Source: Limnoperna fortunei
Taxonomy: Eukaryota > Mollusca > Bivalvia > Mytilida > Modiolidae
DNA length: 64,000 nucleotides
Direction: 5' to 3'
Assembly: GCA_944474755.1 (NCBI GenBank)
Contig: OX104117.1
Location: 64,471,522-64,535,521 of the forward strand
A model generated the notes under the pieces. That model did not search any database. It saw only the letters and a list, made by a program, of their open reading frames with translations, and was not told the origin of the DNA. This document shows positions 1 to 11,800 of the stretch, piece by piece (position 1 is the stretch's first letter; the number at the start of each line of letters is the position of its first letter). A program made the translations under genes and the position numbers.

Positions 1-110
1 ATACCTTGATATGACAATTAGTAAATCGTTGTTGGTTGTCTAAATAGATGCAGGCAATGCTCACTTGTCAAGCCATCTTAAGTGCACCCATGGGTTTATT
101 CTGTTGTTTG

Positions 111-113
111 TAT

Positions 114-204
<91 letters not shown>

Positions 205-207
205 TTT
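111..207. repeat. (TTTA)n microsatellite
   Basis: About 24 uninterrupted copies of TTTA. It creates an artificial open frame reading LFIY repeats on the + strand, which is not a gene. Confidence 0.97.
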
Positions 208-1842
208 GTAATAGTTCCTTGATTTTTGTTTTCTTGCTATTTGTTTCTGTAACATTAACTTTGTATCTATCAACTATATCGACCATAACATTTAGAAAAC
301 GTGTTTATATTTAGCGTAGTGTCTTCCTAGTAGTTTGCGTATTCACGCAATCCATCAATATCTGCGTAATTGGAAATTGCTCAGAAGTTATGCATCAACT
401 GAGATATGCATTGTTGAAATGTCGAAAATCTAATATTGCAGTTAAGGCGGACAAGTGCACAATAGAAAACCTCAACTCATACTTTTGTCATAGACTTTAT
501 GGTTATTAGTTTAAGAAGAGATCAAAGTAAAATTATTGATTAATTGAATGGTTGCTCAACATATAGCTAGCATGATGTCAGTATTATTACCAACTCGTGT
601 ACCGACTATGATCCGCGGTCAGGCGTTTCGTATTATAAGATGACGAGCCCCAACAAGAGGACATACCGTATCCTATAAACGGAGACGTTCTAAACAGTTT
701 TGTAGGTCAAGACCAAAGAACCCTTAGCAGTGTTCAAATTCAGATAGCAAGCTATATTATTATTGTCTGTGGTCTCTGCAACTTTAAATTATGTAGGATA
801 TATAAATCTAACAGATTTTATATTTACTATTATTGGGTAAATGGACGTTTTCTGTTTGTATATCTTTGATATTGAGGTACAAATCTGCGAAGTGCGAGAC
901 AAAATAAAAATTAAAAGCAATAAGACATGCACAATACATTTTTTTACACATGAATTTAGTAGGTACTTTTTGCTTGTTGTTTTGTTGCTAGAGTATGTCA
1001 CTTGAATCTGCTAATCGTCCTATATGAACCTATGATGTCACAATTGTACTTTTTACAAATTGATAGCATAATCTCAGTTGAGTATTTAATTTTCGTGCAG
1101 TAAGCGTCAGACGATCTTTAACTATTCGTTTATTGTACAGTTTTATATCTGTTTTACACTATATAATTTGAATATAAACTAGTGAATTGTGACACATTAA
1201 ATGTAATTGAATAAAACCAACGGAGTTTTACAAACTTGATTTATTGATTTATCATGTATAAAACTGTTATATATGTGAAGTCAATATTAAAGAGGACACA
1301 TTACTGAAAAGGGAAATAAATTGATTTAAAGAGCAAACGTAAGCGAAAATGTATGTTATTAAAACTAATCGAAAAATATAAGAGAAAAGAAAACTGTATA
1401 TAAATAAATCAATCATGGTATACAACTAGATATATTAATGCAATACTTGTACGCTGGAAGTAAACACGAAACATACAGACTACATTTCATTAAATGGAGA
1501 ATAGAAAACTTGCATACTAAACGAATTCTCCCTCTTTGCCCGTAAGAAATTAGGTAATAAAGTACATTAAGTAATTTAATATAACTTTTTGAAAAATATG
1601 GCATGAATGCATATCCCTTTATAAGTATAAGATTACTATTATATAGTGTAATGGTTTATTACAGTACAGAAAAACAAGACAGTAAAATATACAAGAAGCT
1701 AAACCGCAACAAAGCAGAATAAGAGACTTTAGAATATGTTATTCTTTTCATTACATGTAGCACTCCTTTATACAAATATGACACACAGGCTCGAAATAGC
1801 AATAGTTGAGATATATAAATTCCTAATGTAGTGTTGCCTAGA
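208..1842. other. AT-rich intergenic DNA, nothing recognised
   Basis: I see no conserved protein motif, RNA gene or clear repeat. The short open frames here are consistent with chance in AT-rich sequence. Confidence 0.6.
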
Positions 1843-1976
1843 TAAAAAGTATCTATCACAAGTGGAAAGGCGAGTCAAGAAAATACCCAAGGGCAAAGTT
1901 ATCTTGTCCATCCCGAGGCTCTGCCGAGAGATTGGACAAACAGATATCTTTTTCCACGAGTGATTTGATACTTTTT
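1843..1976. mobile_element. Palindromic MITE-like element
   Basis: The left end AAAAAGTATCTATCAC and right end GTGATTTGATACTTTTT form imperfect inverted repeats of about 25 bp. An inner stem pairs TTGTCCA with TGGACAA around a loop containing GAGGCTCTGCCGAG. There is no coding capacity. A similar loop core (GAAGCTCTGCCGAG) occurs in the fold-back at 34433-34613, so the two may be related. Confidence 0.6.
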
Positions 1977-2764
1977 CTCACCAGAGTTCCAGATTGGTTT
2001 ATGGTCGGTAGTCATTGGTGTACACTTAACTTGAAGTTAATGACCTTATAATTATTGACGTCACAATTAGCTATCTCACCTGTGAAACAGAGAAAACCGG
2101 AAGTCACGAGATATTTCTATACCGCCAGTTAGAAATATTAATTCCTTCTGTAGTGCTGCCTTAATTATTTCATTAGTAAAAGTATGGCCTGAATGAAGTA
2201 CATAAAGTGATTAACGAAAACCATTTTTTTTCTCACAGCAGTTTAGTTATTTAAATCTAAGGAGAAAGATTCAAGGAACGGGTTAAACTATTATTTAATG
2301 TGGTATCTTTATTTTCTAATTCTGAAAGATGTAAACAAAAATTAAATCTACTATTATTAGTTGAGTTGATGTCTTTCTTTTGTTGCCATGTAAAATTGAA
2401 ATACTTCGCAAGTTTTTCTTTATGTAACATCCATTAAATTCTTAATATGAGTAAATAACCCAAATCTACCAGGAGCAAGATAAATAACAATAAACTTACT
2501 TAAACTACAAAAATCGTACTTTCTTCTTCCATACTTTTCAAGTAAATGTTCGTCTTTGCCCTTTAGCTGTACTTGTGTTTTGTTTGTAATCGTAACTATT
2601 GGCGACGATGATAACGGGGAAAGTAATTGTAAAACTGAGTTTTAGACTTCAGATAAAACGAAGAATACGGAATGTACTTAGCACATATGAGGTATATTTA
2701 CTTATCAATACAAAATGTATATGTCATTCAAGTTTTGTCTGAATTCTTGAATATTTAGTTTCAA

Positions 2765-3066
2765 ACAAGTATGTTTGTATTATTACAACGTCCGGCAAGC
2801 AATATTTCACCCAAATATTTAGAACAAGAACACGTTTACAAAAAAAAATCACCTCGAAAAAAGTTGGGACATCGGGAACAAAAATGTGAATGCCAAAGGA
2901 AAAGTATGAAGCAACGGGTAGGGTTGGAGAATGAGCCTATTGTTCTGTTCACAATTAACAAGAGGTTCTTTATCGCGAAAGGAGCGTGGCACTGACCAAC
3001 ACGTTGTCCACTACGTCCATGGTTAGGCAACGTTAGGGTGAGGCATTGGGAACCCTCTTAGTATAG
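2765..3066 (+). repeat. Dispersed repeat family A, copy 1
   Basis: It shares, in the same order, GGGACATCGG, a block near AAAAGTATG, a GGGTAGGG-like block, a GGTTCTTTATC-like block, GGAGCGTGGCACT and GGGAACCCTC with the copies at 4728-5040, 15529-15935 and (reverse) 61893-62180. The overlapping short open frame is an artefact of this repeat. Confidence 0.65.
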
Positions 3067-3884
3067 CCCTATTGTAGATGTCACTTTTGTATATAACAAG
3101 TGGTGCAAACTTTTGTCTAAAAGAGTCCATACAAATCTAAAAGTAACCAGTTTAAGAAAAACGTTTCTAATTTCATGTTTTACCAAACTACATACTTTTG
3201 GAATTGCATTCATTGTAAAAACATTAACATTTTTAAATATCACTTTTCAACAAAAGCAATTGAAGACAAAAAACTTAAACAAAGAACAAAAAATAGACTT
3301 TTTAATAAAATGCTGCTATTGATCTGGTCTAATTAAAAAAAAAGAAATAATTAGTTCTTTATTAATTATAACATAAAATTGAAAGTTCAAATCTTAAGTT
3401 TTCTAGTCAAAGATATTATGCCTTGAATTGCAGTAATATACAATATAGATGGCGTTACTTTACGTCTTAAATTTACTATATATTACAAAAAATAGTTCAT
3501 TTCACATATTGACTAGTTGAGTTGAACTTTCCCTTTCAAACCCTTACAAACTGTATGGTCGATATCATGATTTGCTAATATCTTTTTTCAATAATGCATA
3601 ATTATACCCCCGAGGGTTGAAACCATACAAATAAACAATAAACATGACTATTTCAAGTACACAAGTACACAAGAAGTATAAATAGCGATTTTAAAAAGTT
3701 TTACTATAGATAACACTTCCTTGTCGAAAAATATTCTATCTCGTTTGAAAATATGGTTGCAGATAGTTTTCCAAATTTTTAAATACAGCTTACAGTAAAT
3801 GTGATACGATGATTGTTGAATACACCTTTTATTGACTAGTTGTATATGATACCATTCTACTTTAATCAACTAACCAACTCACAT

Positions 3885-4140
3885 ACTACAGTAATGGAAG
3901 CGTGAGGTTTGGCCTGCCATAAAACCTGGTTTAACCCACCACTTCTTTTGTAATGCCTGCAGTCAGGACCATTGCTGTAGTTGCTTATGTTTGGTTGTTG
4001 GTTCTGGGGTTTGCAGGTTTCTTGGACCTTGATTTGTGAAATTATCATTTTTAACACTTTCATCAGTGTTTGGTATTTTGTTGTTACCTTCATTTTTACA
4101 CAGTTAATAACGACATTATTTGTCAGTGTTTGCTTTGATT
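3885..4140 (+). repeat. Dispersed repeat family B, copy 1
   Basis: It resembles 7118-7310 along most of its length. Shared landmarks are CTGGTTTAA, AATGCCTG, GGACCATTG, TTGGTTCT, TTTGGACTT/TTGGACCTT, GATTTGTG and GGTATTTTGTT. No coding function is evident and the class is unknown. Confidence 0.55.
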
Positions 4141-4344
4141 GTTTCTTTATCATAGCGCCCACGTTTTGTCAATAGTTGTATCCTTCGTTAATTTCGTGTT
4201 GTTATCAAACTGTATTGCCTAAACAAATGGGTAAATCACTCGAGATATTGTAATCTTTATTACTAAAGTTTTCATGATAATAACAATACAGAAATGCTAA
4301 TTATAATGATATATTTGTTTGTATCCGTTCTCGATCAGCTGTAG

Positions 4345-4614
4345 CTTATTCAACCTGAGTTATGTTTGATTGAAGAGACAAGCAAATCGAATAAACCTAA
4401 GTATAAATTGCTCCAAAACATAAAGTTATTACACAAACGTAATTCTGTGGAATGTTTATCACTGTCGAGCGCTAATTTTCTTGTCGAGTATAACTATAAA
4501 TATATTGGACATGTAGACTTATTAGATGTTCCGAACCTTTACGTAGTTTGCTATAACCAGTTGATTTCTCAACTGAAAGAATATCGTTGTTCTCTGCTTT
4601 TCCGTAAAAATTAG
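4345..4614 (+). other. Possible orphan terminal exon (weak)
   Basis: An open stretch of 89 codons follows an AG preceded by a pyrimidine-rich tract (TATCCGTTCTCGATCAGCTGTAG) and ends with TAG at 4612-4614. The predicted peptide has ordinary mixed composition and is not low complexity, but I do not recognise it. No upstream exon was found and no AATAAA follows closely. Chance is a real alternative, because open frames this long occur several times in a window this AT-rich. Confidence 0.2.
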
Positions 4615-4727
4615 ATGAATATTTAATGCTTACTAGATTATTTCGTAATTATTTTTCGAGATATTGTTAATTGCCTATTAGGCTTTCGTAAATATAAGGC
4701 GTTCATTGTGATCGATCGATCTACCGA

Positions 4728-5040
4728 CCGATGATTGATTGATTAATTGATTGATATTTTTAATTGATTAATTAACACCCAGCTTACTAAATTACAGTTA
4801 TATTCAGAACGAGGTAACAAACAATAAACAGACCTGAAAAGTGGTCGGGACATCGGTACACAATTTCTACTTCCACAACAAAAGTATGGTTATAATTGCC
4901 TTTTGGTAGCGGTTACATTTATGTGCCAACTATTTAGAAATCTACAAAAAGGGTCTTTATCATCCAAGAAGCGTGGCACTCTATAAAAACGCTACTCACT
5001 TAGGCCAGGCTTTCCGTATTTCAACCTTACATCCCTCCCC
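4728..5040 (+). repeat. Dispersed repeat family A, copy 2
   Basis: It begins in a degenerate (TTGA)n tract, then has GGTCGGGACATCGG, ACAACAAAAGTATGG, CTACAAAAAGGGTCTTTATC, AAGCGTGGCACT and a TTTCCGTATT end, in the order seen in the other family A copies. Confidence 0.65.
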
Positions 5041-5817
5041 CCCCCCAACAATAAGCTTCTTGGTAACTAAACTACATTTAGGAGACGAAAAAATTGTTTC
5101 AGGAAAACAAAACACACAAAACACCCAATGTCCAGTGTTTTGTAATGATATTTTTTTTCACTCTCCGTTCTCACATCATTCAAGTCGTAACATCTGATTA
5201 TTATGAACTGTGTTTATAGATTAGGAAGTACTTCCCTTTGTATACTGATGTTTTGCGTCATAAAATAGTGGTTTTTTGAACCTGTTAACCTAATTCCTGG
5301 CAAAATACTGTGTTTTATTTGTTTAGTCTGCGTAAAGACACTTAATTAATTAGCGAAAAGGCTTCCGATCTTTTACGTCGTAATTATTCCACTTAATTTA
5401 TATTCTTTATACCTATGTTGTAGATACAAAGCTAGCATGTGTATCATCAATTACATACATCTCGTCATTTTAACGTTCACTATATACCCCTTGTTGAGAA
5501 CAAAGTGTTACACTGTTTCTCAGTAAGTCAGACACATGAAGTTGGTCGTCAAACGCTGTTTATGTGATCCATGACAATTTACGGGATTTAAAAAAAAGTA
5601 ACGTTGTAAACTTGTATTAAATGTGCAGGTGGCGATATACACAACCAAACAGACTGATCTCTTTTAAATGTAGCATAAAACTTTTAATGTTACGTTACTT
5701 CGACTAGGCCAATGTGCACAGTTGACCTCTTCTGCTAAGATAAGATTTCTACGATAAGCTGCAAAAACATACAAACGATTTGTTTTCTAACAAGTCAGCA
5801 GATTCATACACAAAACA

Positions 5818-5853
5818 ATGATTAACGTGGGATTATCCTTGTTTCTTCTTCAG
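5818..5853 (+). CDS. ADAMTS exon 1: start codon and signal-peptide start
   Basis: Encodes residues 1-12 ([12 protein letters not shown]), a hydrophobic signal-peptide core, followed by the donor GTAAGT. The ATG context is ACAAAACAATGA, with A at -3. The 5' UTR extent is unknown and no TATA box is clear upstream. Confidence 0.8.
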
Positions 5854-8800
5854 GTAAGTTTTGCAATCTACAAACATTTTATAAAACATATATTTGATTA
5901 CAATTTCAATGAAAATATTTTGTGACTAAACAACAATCAAGAAAATTGAGAAACAGAGCTAGATATCAGTTAACGCTTGGTGCCAATGCAATTTCATTCA
6001 ATATATGGCTTATTAACATTAAAATATATCACGCGTTTATTCAGTTTCATTTGTTTTATGTCTCGATGTTGTGTTCGTATGTTAATATTGCATTGGCTCT
6101 CTTGGGTGTAATTTAGCTATAACATAAAAGTAAAGCGAACAATTCATAATATTTATGTTATTAACTAATGTTTCACAGGAAAGATGCTAAAATGCAGTCA
6201 GAGAAGTGCACTTAAACTAAAATGGTAACTAGTTAGAGATGAGTAGTCTTCCAACGCTGCTGAGCTGAAGTCTGAACCTTCCCCTCGTTCGTTTTTTTTC
6301 TATGATAATTAGTTCTTTGTTTAACATGGTTTATTCTTTAAATATTGCAAAACTCATGTAAAACATATTAATCCATCACCAAACGCCACATCTGTTGTTT
6401 GATATTAGATAAAAACTAATTTATCGAGCGGAATAACTAAATCGTCACAAAACACTTAATAAAAGAATATGGGATAGTATGCTGTTGAACGCAAATTTGC
6501 AGCTTAAGGTCGTTATGAGAAAAAAAGTCTTATACATGCGTTTAAATGTCTGCTTTGTACTGAACAAACTCGCTGGCATGGATTTTGATTGATCGCGCTG
6601 AAGATAAGGGGCTTTATAATGTAATGTATTACTACCTAAATGTATTATTTTAACTCCGAGCATACTTATACTTACTCTTCGTGTTCATAAGATAAGCACA
6701 TTGTTCCGAGTATAATAATATTTATTTATCCCAACCTTAGATGGACCTAGCGGTTTCTACAACTACTAAATATGACACTGAGGCATTTTTCTTGTCTGAG
6801 GTACTTTAAGATTAAAGCCTAAAAAGTGAAGTACCCAATAACCGCCGTGTATATAAATCTAGTATTATTGGATTGATGCGTACTGCTTATTGTACAAAGA
6901 TGTTATGTTTATAATAGTGTTCGTTTTTACTTCGTCAATACATTTTTATATAACCAACTCGGTGCAGTAAACGTAAATTATTTCTGTGAATCCCGAACCT
7001 TTATCACCATCATTTATGTTGGAATGACGTCAGCATAGTCTGCATGATCAATAACGTTCCTGAATCGTTTTTAGATTTTAGACGGAAAGACTTTATTATA
7101 ATCAATATTTTTCAGCTAAGGGTGCCGTAAATTATCTGGTTTAATATATCATTTCTTCAGAAATGCCTGTACCAAGCCGGGACCATTGTTGTTTCTATAT
7201 TTTTTTTATGTTGGTTCTTAAGTTTGCCAGTTTTTTTGGACTTTGGATTTGTGGATCATCTTTTCTGTCATTTTCGTTGGTTTTCGGTATTTTGTTATTA
7301 CTTCATCTATTTATTTATTGTATGAAAACAAAATTACACAAAAAAACGAAACACCGCAACAGATTTGTCTCGCAAGTGCCTGATCAAAAATATGTCTCAC
7401 ATTGTATCAGCCGAGTGTGAATACTTCAAGGCAGATTGTGTGCAAATGAAATAACTGATTCGTAGAGTAGCATGATTACAAAAACCAATGAATTTAACGT
7501 TCGAATTCTTTGAATAGATTTCACCTAACTTTTTTATTTAAATGCATCTGTTCTTCAATACGTTTTCATATATGAAAACTTTTATCTTAAGAAACAGTGT
7601 AGCAAACTGTGTTAATAATAGCCGCTCGCTGTGTTCACTATTATTTTAAACATTGCTTGGAGCTTTGGATTAAAACATCTTAAAAACCTAAAGTGCCAAA
7701 ATATAGATATCAAATTCTTTTATTGTAGTCCATATGCATGCATTTTACTTTTAAATGTGATGAATTTGTATGGTGATAAATCAAAAGAATATGAAATTCG
7801 CGTCAGGCTTATCAAATTTTATAATATTGGTATCTGTACGAATTTTATTTATCTACAATTGGTTTTTTTGTCTGTTTTTTAGAGTTTTTCAGTCTTGAAA
7901 TCATGCCAAGGTAAGATACTTCTTCATTTCTAAGTCATTTTGTTAAAATAAAAATGTCAATATTAATTGTTTTAACACCACAAACCAAGCTGTTGAAACG
8001 TTTAAATTAAATTTTACTGCTAAAACAGTTGCACCACCAACACAGCTTGCGTCTGTTAGAAAAGCATCGACTCAGCATTATTTTAAAAAAATCTGATGCT
8101 CGTTAGTGTAGAACTATTACAAAATATTAATCTAAGCGCGGATATATCAAATATATATATCTATACTATTGTTGAGATTGTTTTGACTGTATAAATAAAA
8201 ACTGTATACATCTTTTACACCTGGTATGTACATTTTTTGCACAAATCAAACTGATGCATTTTAGGTAGTACCGGCAGTAATACGTTGGCTGAATGCACAT
8301 ATACAACCATAGCTTTTTAAAATATAGCATGTGAAATATAGTAACGAACCGCAAACTAATACACAAACTGTCCAAATAAAAAATATCGGAATTCTGGCAA
8401 ATGAGCACTCGGATACTTTCTTTTACAGCAAAGCAGTTCAACTCTATTGAAATTTGTTACTCTAGCTTCGTTATTATATAACAACACATTCCTTTTTGCA
8501 AAAGAATAACGTCGAAGTAACATCGAAACTATACTCGGGGTATTGGGTATTATAAAGTAACTTTTGTTTAGACTGGTGAAATCCTAGCTAGATTCACCAG
8601 ATATAAAAATGGTTGGTGTCTAAGTAATATATCATACAGGTCAAAAAGCTGAAGAGAGGTCAGCATGAACTGTCTGGTTCAATTTCAAGACGAGAAAGTT
8701 ATGTGATACCGCGACTCTGTGTCGAATGTTCAGTTTCAATGACGTCTTTAAATACCTCGTAAAGTACATTTTGTAAAACATGTAAAGCATGTAGAAATAA

Positions 8801-11800
8801 AATTAGAAGTTCACATATTTGCAATCGTCCACATGAGTACAATTAACTGAATCAATTTAAGCTCAGTTGCGTGTCAGTCAAAGCACACTCATTCATAAAC
8901 CATAAGCTGTTTGACTTATGAATTTTCATAGCATACAGTTTCACACATATTCTTTCAGGTTCAATTCGACATATTTGCCAAGATGAAGAGAAATCTTTAG
9001 TAATTCCTTATATATCAGACAGAAATGGAGAATTCATAAGTGATTTTAAAAATTCATTATTTTCATCCTATAAGCATTTGTATCTTTCATTCAAATGGAG
9101 AGATGGCATTAACACTCTAGAGTTACAAAGGACTACAGTTAGTCCACCTACAGCTAGTATTGTGTGGCAGCAGGACAATATAACACAAGCCTCTATTTTA
9201 CATGATCCTTGCTCTTACCAAGGAAAAGTTATTGGCGTCCCGGAGAGCACTGCAGCTGTTTCTATACGTGAAAATGTGGTACGTAAAATATAAAGCAATT
9301 CATCTTTTTGTATATATAATTATACATATTAGGCATGTGCAATATATAATAAAATATTTCAACCTAGTTATTATTTACCGAAATTATATACAAATGACAA
9401 GAATATGTATATGTGAAGTCAATAACAACAACAACAACGTTATAATACAATGACGTCATAAACGGGTAAAGTAAAGTAAAAGTGAAATTTGGCAGTAATA
9501 TAAAGAGTAGAAATGGGGGGGGATGCAAAACGAACGTTACAATACAATGGCTTCTTAATGGGTAATACAATGTCAATATAGCTTTACATATAATGTAGTA
9601 TATTTTTAAACAGTGTTATCCTTTTTTGTTCAGTCCTTGTTCATTCAAAGTTCCAATTTTCTTCATCCAAAATTTTTCTTTTTCTTTACGATATATCCAT
9701 GATTTGTTAATTTTCTCAATTCCAATTATTTTAAAGTCATTGATATTATGGTCCTGTTGATTGAAATGTATTGGTACAACGTCTTCAAAGAAAATACCAA
9801 AGAAAAAATGTCATCAAAGAAAATACCAAATGAAAAAATGTTTACAGAAGCGAGGTTTCCAGAAAAAAGATTTAGACCATGAATTTAGAAAAATTGACAC
9901 TTTGGACAGAGAAAATCTATTAAAATATAAAACAGATAAAAACAAAAATTTAAACAGAGTACCGTTATCAATTACTTACAATAAAGAACTTCCGAACATC
10001 CACAACATATTACGTAACAGGCTTAAAACTTTATATAGATCTAAAGAGATGCAGAAAGTGTTTCCGGAACCACCAATAGTAGCATATAGACGAGGGACAA
10101 ATATTCAAGATAAACTGGTTCACGCTAAACACAATAATCAATTTTTTAAACGGGAAAATGAAACGGGACCATGTGATAAAAATTGTGCAATTTGTAATAG
10201 AATGCTAAATCTTACGAAATTTACAGCTAATAATGGTGTATCATACAATGTTGACGGTAAAATAAATTGTAGGACAGCAAATTTAATATATGGCATTTAT
10301 TGTGAACAGTGTAGACAAATTGTGTATGTTGGTGAAACTGGGAATACAGTGTATGAGCGCATGCAAAATCACCTATCGTGTATTCGAAATAAAAAACAAG
10401 ACGTTGTACCAATACATTTCAATCAACAGGACCATAATATCAATGACTTTAAAATAATTGGAATTGAGAAAATTAACAAATCATGGATATATCGTAAAGA
10501 AAAAAAAAAATTTTGGATGAAGAAAATTGGAACTTTGAATGAACAAGGACTGAACAAAAAAGGATAACACTGTTTAAAAATATACTACATTATATGTAAA
10601 GCTATATTGACATTGTATTACCCATTAAGAAGCCATTGTATTGTAACGTTCGTTTTGTATCCCCCCCCCCCCATTTCTACTCTTTATATTACTGCCAAAT
10701 TTCACTTTTACTTTACTTTACCCGTTTATGACGTCATTGTATTATAACGTTGTTGTTGTTGTTATTGACTTCACATATACATATTCTTGTCATTTGTATA
10801 TATGCCTTGAATAAAGACGGCTGTGGTCGTCGAAACGTCGGCAAAATATGGAGTTTTTATTTATTATTGTATAGTTTTTATTTACCGAAATAAAATAAAA
10901 TAAAATAAAACATGTTTACACAGACATAAATAAGGTATATAAGAAGTCCCTTGTTATGAGTTCTAACGCCTTTAAATAAAGGAGCCAGTTTATTTAATTG
11001 AGCTGGAGTGGATAGGTTTAAAATACATATTCATTGGTTTGAACCATAATTTATGTCTCGAAGTTCTGAATACTGGTTACATCAATGTTGAAAAAAATGG
11101 TTTATTTCACAGTCTAGGATAAAATGTTTTCATCTTCATGTCTTCATCTTCAACTACAAGACACTGGGGCAAGTCTTTTGATTTCTTGTGTTTTTTAAGT
11201 ATATCTTTTCTATAGATAAATTATTATCACTTATGCGAATGTTAGTTATATTTGTTCTCATATATATATTCTGATTCTATAGGTAAAATTCTTCATCATG
11301 ATTTAGTTTCATAATTTATACAGTAGTTTGTGTTCGTCTTTGTTGCATGTTGCCTGCTACAATTTGTGATTTCATCTTGACGTTCTTCTCAGTATGATGT
11401 GGTTTACTTTTAATGTTTAACAGGTCAAGAGAAAGTGTAACAGAAAATAACATACACTTAACGATGGAAATTTACCAAGGACGAAAGTGCCGTTTCTTTT
11501 AATTATTTTGTACCACTAGTATTTTAATTATTAAAGCAGGTTATTATTATTCAAAAACACGTTGATAGTTATAAAATATGACATAAGAACATAAGTTCAA
11601 TTTGTCATTTTACTTCTTAAATATGTTGTTTTATTCTGTTCATTAAGTCAGCTATTCAAATGTTTATTTAACAAACATTTTTATGCCAACAGAATGGTTA
11701 CGTCCTGACAAATGGCTATGAGTTTGTGATTGAAAGCCTAAGCGATGATTTCCACAGAACTGGATTGCACATGTTAACATCCTGTAGAGTCAATGGTATG

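Larger units (their letters stand above)
9385..10877 (+). mobile_element. 5'-truncated Penelope-like element with inverted 5' copy
   Basis: A retroelement inserted in ADAMTS intron 3, same strand as the gene. The right part (from about 9786) encodes the C-terminal part of a Penelope-like polyprotein ending in a GIY-YIG endonuclease. The left 401 bp (9385-9785) is the reverse complement of 10398-10802, making a long fold-back separated by about 610 bp. The inverted copy lacks the last ~75 bp of the element. A 14-bp target-site duplication (9371-9384 and 10878-10891) flanks the whole. Inverted 5' fragments are known for Penelope-like elements; the complete reverse-transcriptase domain is absent, so this copy is dead as an autonomous unit. 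Confidence 0.88.

Noticed and set aside
48..314. 88-codon open frame with LFIY repeats
   Set aside because: Created by the (TTTA)n microsatellite.
9761..9785. ATG at 9761 as the start of the Penelope-like protein
   Set aside because: It lies in the inverted left arm, which is antisense sequence; the true N-terminal part is absent.
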